Source: Bryobacterales bacterium (GTDB lineage Bacteria; Acidobacteriota; Terriglobia; Bryobacterales; Bryobacteraceae). From it: DNA of 5,051 nt. Numbering within the stretch: the stretch's first letter is position 1; the number at the start of each line of letters is the position of its first letter. Shown piece after piece: positions 1 through 5,051 of this stretch. Where the stretch lies: contig JAOAPP010000449.1 of NCBI GenBank assembly GCA_025462985.1, forward strand, positions 1 through 5,051. Direction: 5' to 3'. The notes under the pieces were generated by a model that worked only from the letters and a program-made list of their open reading frames with translations, had not been told where the DNA came from and did no database searches. The translations under genes and the position numbers were made by a program.

Positions 1-284
1 AAGATTGCGAAGAACTGGCCATCGGCTGCGAGAGTCGGGGCGAGCCCGGTGCCGCCAAGTGTGTCCGTTAAGGGGTAGGTAGCAAAACTGGAGGCCCGCT
101 GCTCGCCATCGGAGACGATGGGCGAACCGGTGGCTTGCATTCGCACGATGGAATCGCGGCAGGCGTCGTCCTGCTCCTGCCGCAACTGTTGGAGGGTTAT
201 TTTGCCTGCGTCATATTCGGCCAAGGCGGCCTGCAGTCTGGCGGGGCGGGGAAGAGAGCCAACATTCTCGGTTGGAATTGCCAT
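1..284 (-). CDS. Cobalamin-independent methionine synthase II-like protein (MetE C-terminal-domain family), N-terminal part
   Basis: The minus-strand frame is open from an ATG at 284 to the left edge, giving the first 94 codons of a gene whose 3' part lies outside the window. The translation has the pattern of stand-alone proteins related to the C-terminal catalytic domain of MetE: an IPTENVGSLPRP start (residues 3-14), then YDAGKI (24-29), ATGSPIVSDGEQR (51-63) and SFATYP (66-71). Family members are usually around 350-400 residues, so about a quarter is visible. The fold is a UROD/MetE-like TIM barrel that transfers methyl or alkyl groups to a thiol using zinc. The zinc ligands of the family lie further downstream and cannot be checked. 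Proteins of this type are often annotated as 5-methyltetrahydropteroyltriglutamate-homocysteine methyltransferase, but they lack the N-terminal half of true MetE, so the actual substrate is uncertain. The start is supported by an AGGGAG ribosome binding site 9 nt upstream. The gene is divergent from the VOC gene. I am confident of the family and much less so of the reaction. Confidence 0.88.
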   Translation of the reverse strand, partial: MAIPTENVGSLPRPARLQAALAEYDAGKITLQQLRQEQDDACRDSIVRMQATGSPIVSDGEQRASSFATYPLTDTLGGTGLAPTLAADGQFFAI

Positions 285-293
285 GCACGTACG

Positions 294-299
294 CTCCCT
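294..299 (-). promoter_or_regulatory. Ribosome binding site of the MetE-like gene
   Basis: On the minus strand AGGGAG lies 9 nt before the ATG at 284-282. It is a good match to the Shine-Dalgarno consensus at a normal distance and fixes the start of the MetE-like gene. The next in-frame ATG on that strand is internal (residue 49) and would cut off the conserved IPTENVGSLPRP segment. Confidence 0.6.
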
Positions 300-347
300 A
301 TGCGCAAATCGCACGGGTATGGTATCAACTTGCGAGCGGTGACGACA

Positions 348-358
348 CGCCCTGGGCG
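348..358. repeat. Short inverted repeat CGCCC-T-GGGCG in the divergent region
   Basis: The 11 bases CGCCCTGGGCG form two perfect 5-bp arms around a single T, roughly 65 bp upstream of the MetE-like start and 110 bp upstream of the VOC start. The loop is too small for an RNA hairpin with the arms fully paired, so a protein-binding site is the more natural reading. In GC-rich DNA a match this short can easily arise by chance, and no second copy was noticed in the window. Confidence 0.25.
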
Positions 359-459
359 GCGCTCCGTGTTCCATGGTGACCAATATTCAGGTGGCAAGTG
401 CGTCTAAATCCACGTCTTGAGACCCAGGAGACTAAGCGAGGGATGCCGCCGCAAATCGT

Positions 460-465
460 GAGGGG
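460..465 (+). promoter_or_regulatory. Shine-Dalgarno sequence of the VOC gene
   Basis: GAGGGG ends 3 nt before the GTG at 469; if only its GAGG core (460-463) pairs with 16S rRNA, the spacing is 5 nt, which is acceptable. It supports GTG as the start. The frame upstream runs into a TAA at 433-435 with no ATG between, and the first internal ATG (505) would remove the first beta strand with its conserved histidine. Confidence 0.5.
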
Positions 466-468
466 AAC

Positions 469-882
469 GTGAAGCAGGTTGTACCCTTCCTGCACGTTTC
501 CAGTATGGAGCGATCAGTTCACTACTACGTGGACGGGCTCGGCTTCGCAATGAAGCATAAATGGGTGGTGGAGGGAAAGCTGCGGTGGTGCTGGCTCGCT
601 CTGGGCGGGGCAGCGGTGATGCTGCAGGAGTTTCCAAAGGAGGGACACGACTCGCGGGTACTGAACGGCAAAGTTGGCGAAGGGGTGTCGCTCTGTTTCG
701 AGTGCGAGGATGCTCTGGCGATTTATGACGCCGTCAAGTCGCGCGGGATCGAGGCAGGCGAGCCGCAGGTCGGCAACTCAATGTGGGTCACGGGCCTGTC
801 TGATCCGGACGGTTATCGGTTGTTCTTTGAGAGTGTGACCGACACACCTGAGGAGACGAAGCTCTCGGAAGTGAGGAGCTGA
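469..882 (+). CDS. VOC-superfamily protein (glyoxalase/bleomycin resistance/dioxygenase fold)
   Basis: This is a 137-residue cytoplasmic protein of typical single-domain VOC length, made of two beta-alpha-beta-beta-beta modules. The first module opens with [17 protein letters not shown] (4-20) and GLGF (23-26), the usual start for this family, with His9 at a metal-ligand position and Glu54 at the end of the first module (VMLQEF). The second module starts near VSLCFEC (73-79) and ends with the signature [12 protein letters not shown] (111-122), where Glu121 is the expected ligand. At the position where metal-dependent members usually have a histidine at the start of module two, I see Ser74 or a neighbour, so a full metal site within one chain is doubtful. 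The fold covers glyoxalases, fosfomycin and bleomycin resistance proteins, dioxygenases and epimerases, so substrate cannot be assigned. The start is GTG. The hybrid kinase follows on the same strand after 44 bp, so co-transcription is possible. There is no signal peptide or membrane segment. Confidence 0.88.
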   Translation: MKQVVPFLHVSSMERSVHYYVDGLGFAMKHKWVVEGKLRWCWLALGGAAVMLQEFPKEGHDSRVLNGKVGEGVSLCFECEDALAIYDAVKSRGIEAGEPQVGNSMWVTGLSDPDGYRLFFESVTDTPEETKLSEVRS

Positions 883-926
883 AACATCCCCTAAACTTCC
901 GTACCAAACTGCCGATATGTGGATTA

Positions 927-3900
927 ATGAGCGGACCTGCACGATTATGCTTCGGCTGCTTGGTCTTGATCGCCGGGCTAGTTGCATGTGCTACATGTGC
1001 TGATGCGCAGCGTTATTCATTCAAGCATTACACGCAACAGAGTGGTCTGACAAATCTGTCAGTCACTGCTATCAATCAGGACCAGTCTGGATATCTCTGG
1101 GTGGCGACCCAAAACGGTCTGTTCCGGTACGACGGCCGGCACTTCGAGCGCTTTGGACGCGATGAGGGACTACGCCGGGCTGACATCACGACGCTTGCCG
1201 TAGCCGCGGATGGCACGGTTTGGGCTGGAGACCCCAGCGGGGTGGCCTACTTCAGCGGGAATCGGTTCCATCCGGTCGAGTTTGCGCCAGGTATCGAGGT
1301 GGTTGCGCCCGGAAGTCTGGCTCCGGGTCCGGACGGGGCTATTTATGCTGGCGGCACTCGCGGGTTGACCAAGATCAGCCGGGGAGAACGCGGCGTGACC
1401 GTCCGGCAGTATTGGACCTCAGCCACCTTCGGGGTGGCCGTGGACCAGCGCGGCACTGTTTGGTTTGGATGTGGAACCGACCTGTGCGAGCTGCGGGGAG
1501 AAACGGTCGCCGTCGCGGGCGTGAGGCTAGGGCTTCCGCGCGACCGCTGGGACAGTATCGTCAGCGACCCGCGAGGCGCCGTGTGGGTTCGGAGCACCAG
1601 GCATTTGTACAAACTGGGAGCGGGTTCTCAGGTCTTCGAGGAGCAAGACAAAGGCCTACCCACCGCCCCCACGCCGGCCGGCGAGATGAGGGCAGACGCC
1701 GTTTATGGGATCACGGTTCCAACCGACGAAGGGCTCGCGGTGCCGGACGGGAAGGGTTGGCGAATCATAGGACAACGAAACGGGCTCGCCGACGAGGCGA
1801 TTGCAGCGACATTTCGGGACCGGGAGGGATCGCTATGGCTTGGTCTGGGCGGTTCCGGCGTGGATCGCTGGGTGGGTGAGTCGGAATGGGAGAACTGGAC
1901 AAAAGCCGAAGGTCTTGCAACGGATATGTTGTGGGGCATCGATCGAGATCTCAAAGGCCGGCTTTGGGCAGGCACGAACCGGGGCGTCAGCATGATCGAT
2001 CCGAGGACAGGGCGTGTGCGGTCCTGGAGCCGCCGAGATGGTATCACAGGGGATCAGGTCCGAACTGTGGCGGCTGATCCAAAAGGGCGAATTTGGGTCG
2101 GAACAGCGCCGGGAGGACTCTCGATGCTCGATCCGGCGAGTTCCGCGATTCGCAGATTCGACGAGAAAGACGGAGTTCCGCTTGACCGCGTTCACCGCCT
2201 GCTGATTGACAGCGAAAACAGGCTCTGGGTCCTTGGCCACGGGGGAGTTTACCGCAGCAGCAGCACAGTGCTCGATGAACCGATACATTTCGTGCGACAA
2301 GATCTCCCGCTGGAGGCGAAGGAGCAATCATTTTTCAATGCCGCCCAGGATGGTGACGGGTGCTTGTGGATCGCCAGCAGCAACGGCCTGTATCGGTATG
2401 CGCACAACCGCTGGTACCGCTACGACGAGAAAGACGGGCTCCACAGCGCTTCCATTCACTCCATCACGATCTCGAACGGGTCCGTTTGGCTGGGCTACAC
2501 GAGCCCGATGGGGATATCGGTGATTTCTCACCCACATGACCGGTGGACGATCACGGACTGGAACACCCGGACCGGCTTGCCCACAGACGAGATCTATGCG
2601 ATGGGAGCGAGGGGAAGTGTGGTGTGGGTGGGTACGGACTCTGGTGTGCTGGTGAATGACCGAAGCCGGTGGACGCGCTACACGCAACGGGAGGGTCTGG
2701 TTTGGGACGACTGCGATACAAACGGAATTCTGCCGGAGGACGGCGGTCTCTGGATCGCGACGAGCCGAGGCCTCTCTCATTTCAGACCGAAGGGTCCGAA
2801 TGGGGAGGGCCAGGCATTGTTGGGGCCCGTTCTGAAGTACGCCGGCGGCGCAACGGAAGCTGGCACGGATCGCGAGTTGACCTTGCCGTGGTCGTCGCGC
2901 ACGGTTGCATTCCAGTGGGCGAATCTCAATTACCGCGACGATGACAGGATTACGTACCAGTTTCGACTGGACGGGGCCGAATCGCCATGGATCTCCACGT
3001 CGGAGATGCGCACAAGCTTCCCGAGTTTGCCCGCGGGGCGCTACATGTTTCGGGTGCGAGCCGTCGGACGGGCAGGTGAGCGCTCGCCCGAAGCGACTTT
3101 CAAGTTCCAGATAATGATGCCCTGGTGGCAGACGCCGATCTTCAAGTTCGGCGCGGCCGGGCTGGTTTTGCTGGTGATGATTATGGTCTGGAAGTATCGT
3201 TCGGCCCGATTCGCTCGCGAGAAGCGGAGGCTCGAGACGGCGGTGGCGCTGCGGACTCAGGAACTGGCGGAGGAAAAGTGTCGGGCGGAATCCGAACGAG
3301 CACGCGCAGAGTCCGCCAGCAAACTGAAAGGCGAGTTTCTCGCCAATATGAGCCACGAGATTCGGACGCCGATGAACGGGATCATTGGGATGACAGGGCT
3401 TCTGCTGACAACTCCGCTGGATGTCGAGCAATCGGAATATGCGCGAACGGTGAAGCTATGCGGCGAGCACCTTTTGAGCATCATCAACGATATCCTGGAT
3501 TATTCGAAGATTGAGGCGGGACATGTCGAATTCGAGGTGGCGCTGTTCGATCTGCGAGAAGCGGTGTCGCTGGTTATTGATTTGACTGCGCCTCAGGCGA
3601 AGGGCAAGGCGTTGGCCGTGCAGCTCGACTATGAGGATGCGCTCCCGCGGCACTTCGCTGGAGATGCCGGACGGATCAGGCAGATCGTCATGAACTTTGT
3701 TTCCAACGCGATCAAGTTCACGGAATCCGGAGAAGTTCGGATCAGCGTAAAGGAAGCGCGATGGAGCGGCGGACGAAGTGGCGTTCGCATAGAGGTAAAG
3801 GATACGGGCCCGGGAATCGCACCCGAGAAGATCGACTCGTTGTTCAAGCAGTTCGTACAGGCTGATGCGTCGACGACGCGGCGTTTTGGCGGCACTGGCC

Positions 3901-4457
3901 TGGGCCTGGCGATTTCGAGAAAGCTTGCCGAGTCGATGGGCGGGTCAGTGGGGGTTCAGTCGGAGTTGGGGAGAGGATCGGCATTCTGGATGGAACTGCC
4001 GCTCGTGGCAGCGGAGGTCCAACCCGAAAGAGAAAAGATAAGGCCTGCAGCCGTGGAGCCGCTCGACAAGGGCCTTCGGGTTCTTGTGGCAGAGGACAAT
4101 GCGGTCAATCAAAAGCTGGCTACGCGCATGCTTCAGAGGCTCGGGTGCCAGGTCGAGGTTGCCCAAAACGGCAGGGAAGCGGTGGAGCTTTACTCCAAAA
4201 TGCCGTTCGACGTGGTGCTTATGGATTGTCAAATGCCGGAGATGGACGGGTATGAAGCGGCTTCGGCGATCCGCAGATGGGAGCGGAATCACGGAAGGAG
4301 CCGAATTCCGATAGCCGCGCTTACAGCTCATGCCGCAGTGGCCGACCGGGACCGCTGCTTTGCAGCAGGTATGGACGTTTACCTCACCAAACCCATCTCG
4401 TTCGAACGGCTACGGGAAGTGTTGAACAGTCTCTCCAGTCCGACGGCACTGGTCTGA
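927..4457 (+). CDS. Hybrid sensor histidine kinase with two-component regulator propellers, Y_Y_Y domain and C-terminal receiver
   Basis: This 1176-residue membrane sensor probably detects a ligand outside the cytoplasmic membrane. In order it has a signal peptide (about 1-27, ending ADA before Gln28); about fourteen Reg_prop blades with recurring LW.GT..G motifs (46-620) that should form two seven-bladed propellers; a Y_Y_Y domain (about 651-729, with ITYQFRLDG and [12 protein letters not shown]); one membrane helix (about 738-755); and a charged coiled coil (757-800) with no HAMP or PAS. HisKA follows with H-box [12 protein letters not shown] and His810 as phosphate acceptor. HATPase_c has an N-box (Asn923, Asn927), a G1 box DTGPGIAPE (959-967), an F-box (LFKQF) and a G2 box GGTGLGLAI. 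The receiver (1050-1170) has Glu1056/Asp1057, phospho-acceptor Asp1100 in [12 protein letters not shown], Thr1133 and Lys1155. All catalytic residues are present, so it should be active. Unlike the Bacteroides one-protein hybrid regulators it has no AraC-type DNA-binding domain and no HPt, so it needs a partner. The ATG at 927 has only a weak ribosome binding site, but the signal peptide directly after it supports this start. Confidence 0.95.
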   Translation: MSGPARLCFGCLVLIAGLVACATCADAQRYSFKHYTQQSGLTNLSVTAINQDQSGYLWVATQNGLFRYDGRHFERFGRDEGLRRADITTLAVAADGTVWAGDPSGVAYFSGNRFHPVEFAPGIEVVAPGSLAPGPDGAIYAGGTRGLTKISRGERGVTVRQYWTSATFGVAVDQRGTVWFGCGTDLCELRGETVAVAGVRLGLPRDRWDSIVSDPRGAVWVRSTRHLYKLGAGSQVFEEQDKGLPTAPTPAGEMRADAVYGITVPTDEGLAVPDGKGWRIIGQRNGLADEAIAATFRDREGSLWLGLGGSGVDRWVGESEWENWTKAEGLATDMLWGIDRDLKGRLWAGTNRGVSMIDPRTGRVRSWSRRDGITGDQVRTVAADPKGRIWVGTAPGGLSMLDPASSAIRRFDEKDGVPLDRVHRLLIDSENRLWVLGHGGVYRSSSTVLDEPIHFVRQDLPLEAKEQSFFNAAQDGDGCLWIASSNGLYRYAHNRWYRYDEKDGLHSASIHSITISNGSVWLGYTSPMGISVISHPHDRWTITDWNTRTGLPTDEIYAMGARGSVVWVGTDSGVLVNDRSRWTRYTQREGLVWDDCDTNGILPEDGGLWIATSRGLSHFRPKGPNGEGQALLGPVLKYAGGATEAGTDRELTLPWSSRTVAFQWANLNYRDDDRITYQFRLDGAESPWISTSEMRTSFPSLPAGRYMFRVRAVGRAGERSPEATFKFQIMMPWWQTPIFKFGAAGLVLLVMIMVWKYRSARFAREKRRLETAVALRTQELAEEKCRAESERARAESASKLKGEFLANMSHEIRTPMNGIIGMTGLLLTTPLDVEQSEYARTVKLCGEHLLSIINDILDYSKIEAGHVEFEVALFDLREAVSLVIDLTAPQAKGKALAVQLDYEDALPRHFAGDAGRIRQIVMNFVSNAIKFTESGEVRISVKEARWSGGRSGVRIEVKDTGPGIAPEKIDSLFKQFVQADASTTRRFGGTGLGLAISRKLAESMGGSVGVQSELGRGSAFWMELPLVAAEVQPEREKIRPAAVEPLDKGLRVLVAEDNAVNQKLATRMLQRLGCQVEVAQNGREAVELYSKMPFDVVLMDCQMPEMDGYEAASAIRRWERNHGRSRIPIAALTAHAAVADRDRCFAAGMDVYLTKPISFERLREVLNSLSSPTALV
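985..1002 (+). repeat. 9-bp imperfect tandem repeat in the signal-peptide codons
   Basis: CATGTGCTA (985-993) is followed directly by CATGTGCTG (994-1002), two 9-bp units differing only in the last base. They lie inside the hybrid kinase gene and underlie the ACATCA sequence at residues 20-25, just before the predicted signal-peptide cleavage site. A nine-base unit preserves frame, so gain or loss of one copy would lengthen or shorten the signal peptide by three residues. It is probably a small replication-slippage duplication. Confidence 0.6.
1062..2786 (+). repeat. Array of fourteen propeller-blade repeats (two seven-bladed propellers) within the hybrid kinase
   Basis: This is a protein-level repeat; the DNA units have diverged. 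Each blade is about 39-47 residues and carries a core of the form DG.LW.GT..GL. The key aromatic falls at residues 58, 99, 140 (Tyr), 179, 220, 304, 347, 390, 434, 481, 521, 567 and 609. The 84-residue gap between 220 and 304 fits one further blade whose tryptophan has become Thr263 ([10 protein letters not shown]). That makes fourteen units, as expected for the two stacked seven-bladed propellers known from periplasmic sensor domains of Bacteroides hybrid two-component systems. The ligand site in those relatives lies between propellers and the Y_Y_Y domain; which residues serve here cannot be read from sequence alone. Confidence 0.8.
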
Positions 4458-4479
4458 GGCGATCGTCGACGACGCCCGG
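4458..4479. other. 22-bp convergent junction between the kinase and GH2 stop codons
   Basis: The TGA of the plus-strand kinase (4455-4457) and the TGA of the minus-strand GH2 gene (complement of 4480-4482) are separated by only 22 bp. A 10-bp palindrome TCGTCGACGA lies at 4463-4472, but it has no loop and no T tract, so it does not look like an intrinsic terminator. Any termination must happen inside the opposite gene or depend on Rho, which means the two transcripts probably overlap at their 3' ends. Confidence 0.6.
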
Positions 4480-5051
4480 TCACCTTTTGATCTGGTCCGG
4501 ATTCGCAGCGTTCGACATTCGCGCTTGGATCGCGACCGGAGCCACGTTCCATCCCCTCAGCGCGATCTGGAGAGACCCCGTGACGGCGCTGGCGGGGCAC
4601 TCGATCGCAATAGACCGCCTTTCTCCGGGCAGAAGCGAGACGTAGTTATCGCTGGCGTAAGCAGGGAGGACCCGGGTTTTATCGGCGGCATTTTGGACGG
4701 TCAACTTGGTCATGAGCGCAACGGCGGACGTACTGTTTGCAAGATCGACAGTGAGGCGAACCCAGTCGCCCGACTGCACCTGCGTAGCGGAACCTGTCAC
4801 TTCGGCCCGGCCAAGATTGTTCAGCTTTCGATATGTAGAAGGGTTGGCAGCGTGCCAGTAAAAGTTATCGCAAAGCAGGTTTCCCCGTCCGTCGCGCAGT
4901 TCCAGTTTGATGAACACCGGGTCGGACGCCGACTGGGAAGGCAGATCTGGAGCCAAACTCTCGGATTCCGATCCAGGCGGGGCGTCGAGCTGGTTCTTCC
5001 TCACCGACAACTGCTTCCCATCGAGCGAAAAGACGGCGGCCTGCAGTGTGA
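4480..5051 (-). CDS. Glycoside hydrolase family 2 protein, C-terminal part (Ig-like domain of exo-beta-glucosaminidase/mannosidase type)
   Basis: The minus-strand frame is open from the right edge to a TGA at 4482-4480, giving the last 190 residues of a gene that starts outside the window. An internal TTG at 5010-5008 could be mistaken for a start, but coding continues upstream of it (AAVFSLDGKQL), so the gene is 5'-truncated by the window. The fragment shows the terminal Ig-like domains of large GH2 enzymes: a strand-rich stretch with IKLELRDGRGNLLCDNFYWH (47-66 of the visible part), a YRKL motif, and a last domain with DNYVSLLPGE (134-143) and LRGWNV (164-169). This resembles the C-terminal Ig fold of exo-beta-D-glucosaminidases and endo-beta-mannosidases. 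Whole enzymes are about 850-1000 residues, so the catalytic glutamates and any signal peptide are not visible and substrate cannot be assigned. It ends 22 bp from the convergent sensor kinase. I am confident of GH2-like and unsure of the subfamily. Confidence 0.78.
   Translation of the reverse strand, partial: TLQAAVFSLDGKQLSVRKNQLDAPPGSESESLAPDLPSQSASDPVFIKLELRDGRGNLLCDNFYWHAANPSTYRKLNNLGRAEVTGSATQVQSGDWVRLTVDLANSTSAVALMTKLTVQNAADKTRVLPAYASDNYVSLLPGERRSIAIECPASAVTGSLQIALRGWNVAPVAIQARMSNAANPDQIKR

Larger units (their letters stand above)
285..468. other. Divergent intergenic region between the MetE-like and VOC genes
   Basis: This 184-bp stretch separates two divergently transcribed genes and should contain a promoter for each. 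No convincing sigma-70 pair is visible. On the minus strand TTGATA (complement of 323-328) resembles a -35 box, but no good -10 follows at 16-18 bp. On the plus strand TCTAAA (403-408) and TTGAGA (417-422) are isolated partial matches. A perfect 5-1-5 inverted repeat lies at 348-358. Open frames crossing this region are short and look like non-coding shadows. I therefore name it as the probable regulatory region without placing a promoter. Confidence 0.5.

Noticed and set aside
118..407. Small plus-strand frames (118-342 and 135-407) and a minus-strand frame (197-397) near the left edge
   Set aside because: They overlap the MetE-like gene in other frames, have odd composition and no family resemblance; the minus-strand frame starting at 284 explains 1-284 much better.
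917..1003. ATG at 917 as an alternative start ten bases upstream of the kinase start
   Set aside because: It is in a different frame and reaches a stop after about 28 codons; only the ATG at 927 leads into the signal peptide and sensor.
1220..1879. Plus-strand open frame of 219 codons in another frame of the kinase gene
   Set aside because: It is Arg/Gly-rich with no motif, while the overlapping frame encodes well-formed propeller blades; it is an out-of-frame shadow.
2328..3431. Long minus-strand open frame of 367 codons antisense to the kinase gene
   Set aside because: It lies entirely inside the coding region of a clearly recognised protein, is rich in Arg/Pro/His as expected for the antisense of GC-rich DNA, and shows no recognisable domain.
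4435..4452. Hairpin CCAGT/ACTGG as a bidirectional terminator
   Set aside because: The stem is only 5 bp with an 8-base loop, lies within coding sequence, and has no T tract on either side.
4277..4645. Plus-strand open frame spanning the kinase end and the GH2 end
   Set aside because: It overlaps two recognised genes in the wrong frame or strand and has Ser/Arg-rich low-information sequence.
4480..5010. Reading the GH2 fragment as a complete 176-residue gene starting at TTG 5010
   Set aside because: The frame stays open upstream to the window edge with matching strand-rich sequence (AAVFSLDGKQL), and the protein resembles only the tail of a large GH2 enzyme.

Overview
The window is a GC-rich stretch (about 60% G+C by eye) of ordinary bacterial chromosome with four protein-coding genes, two of them cut by the window edges. 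The large propeller-type hybrid histidine kinase, next to the end of a family 2 glycoside hydrolase and accompanied by stand-alone MetE-like and VOC-family enzymes, is the mix usually met in Acidobacteriota (Solibacter/Bryobacter-like soil bacteria). That assignment is an inference from protein style, since there is no rRNA or other phylogenetic marker here.

Layout from left to right. Positions 1-284 (minus strand) hold the N-terminal 94 codons of a cobalamin-independent methionine synthase II-like protein, which runs off the left edge. Positions 285-468 are a divergent intergenic region that must carry the start signals for both flanking genes. Positions 469-882 (plus) encode a small VOC-superfamily (glyoxalase/bleomycin-resistance fold) protein starting with GTG. 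After a 44-bp gap, positions 927-4457 (plus) encode a 1176-residue hybrid sensor kinase: signal peptide, fourteen propeller blades (two seven-bladed propellers), Y_Y_Y domain, one membrane helix, coiled coil, HisKA, HATPase_c and a C-terminal receiver. Only 22 bp further, the convergent minus-strand gene (4480-5051) gives the C-terminal 190 residues of what looks like a GH2 exo-beta-glucosaminidase or mannosidase-type enzyme; its start lies beyond the right edge.

How they may work together. The kinase is built to sense a ligand outside the cytoplasmic membrane and pass phosphate from His810 to its own Asp1100. It has no DNA-binding output domain, so a separate HPt protein or response regulator must complete the circuit, and none is in view. 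Related propeller sensors in Bacteroides respond to oligosaccharides and sit beside glycoside hydrolase genes, so the GH2 neighbour makes a glycan-linked role plausible but unproven. The VOC and MetE-like genes show no clear functional link to this. I see no mobile element, CRISPR array, RNA gene or clearly undescribed system in the window.
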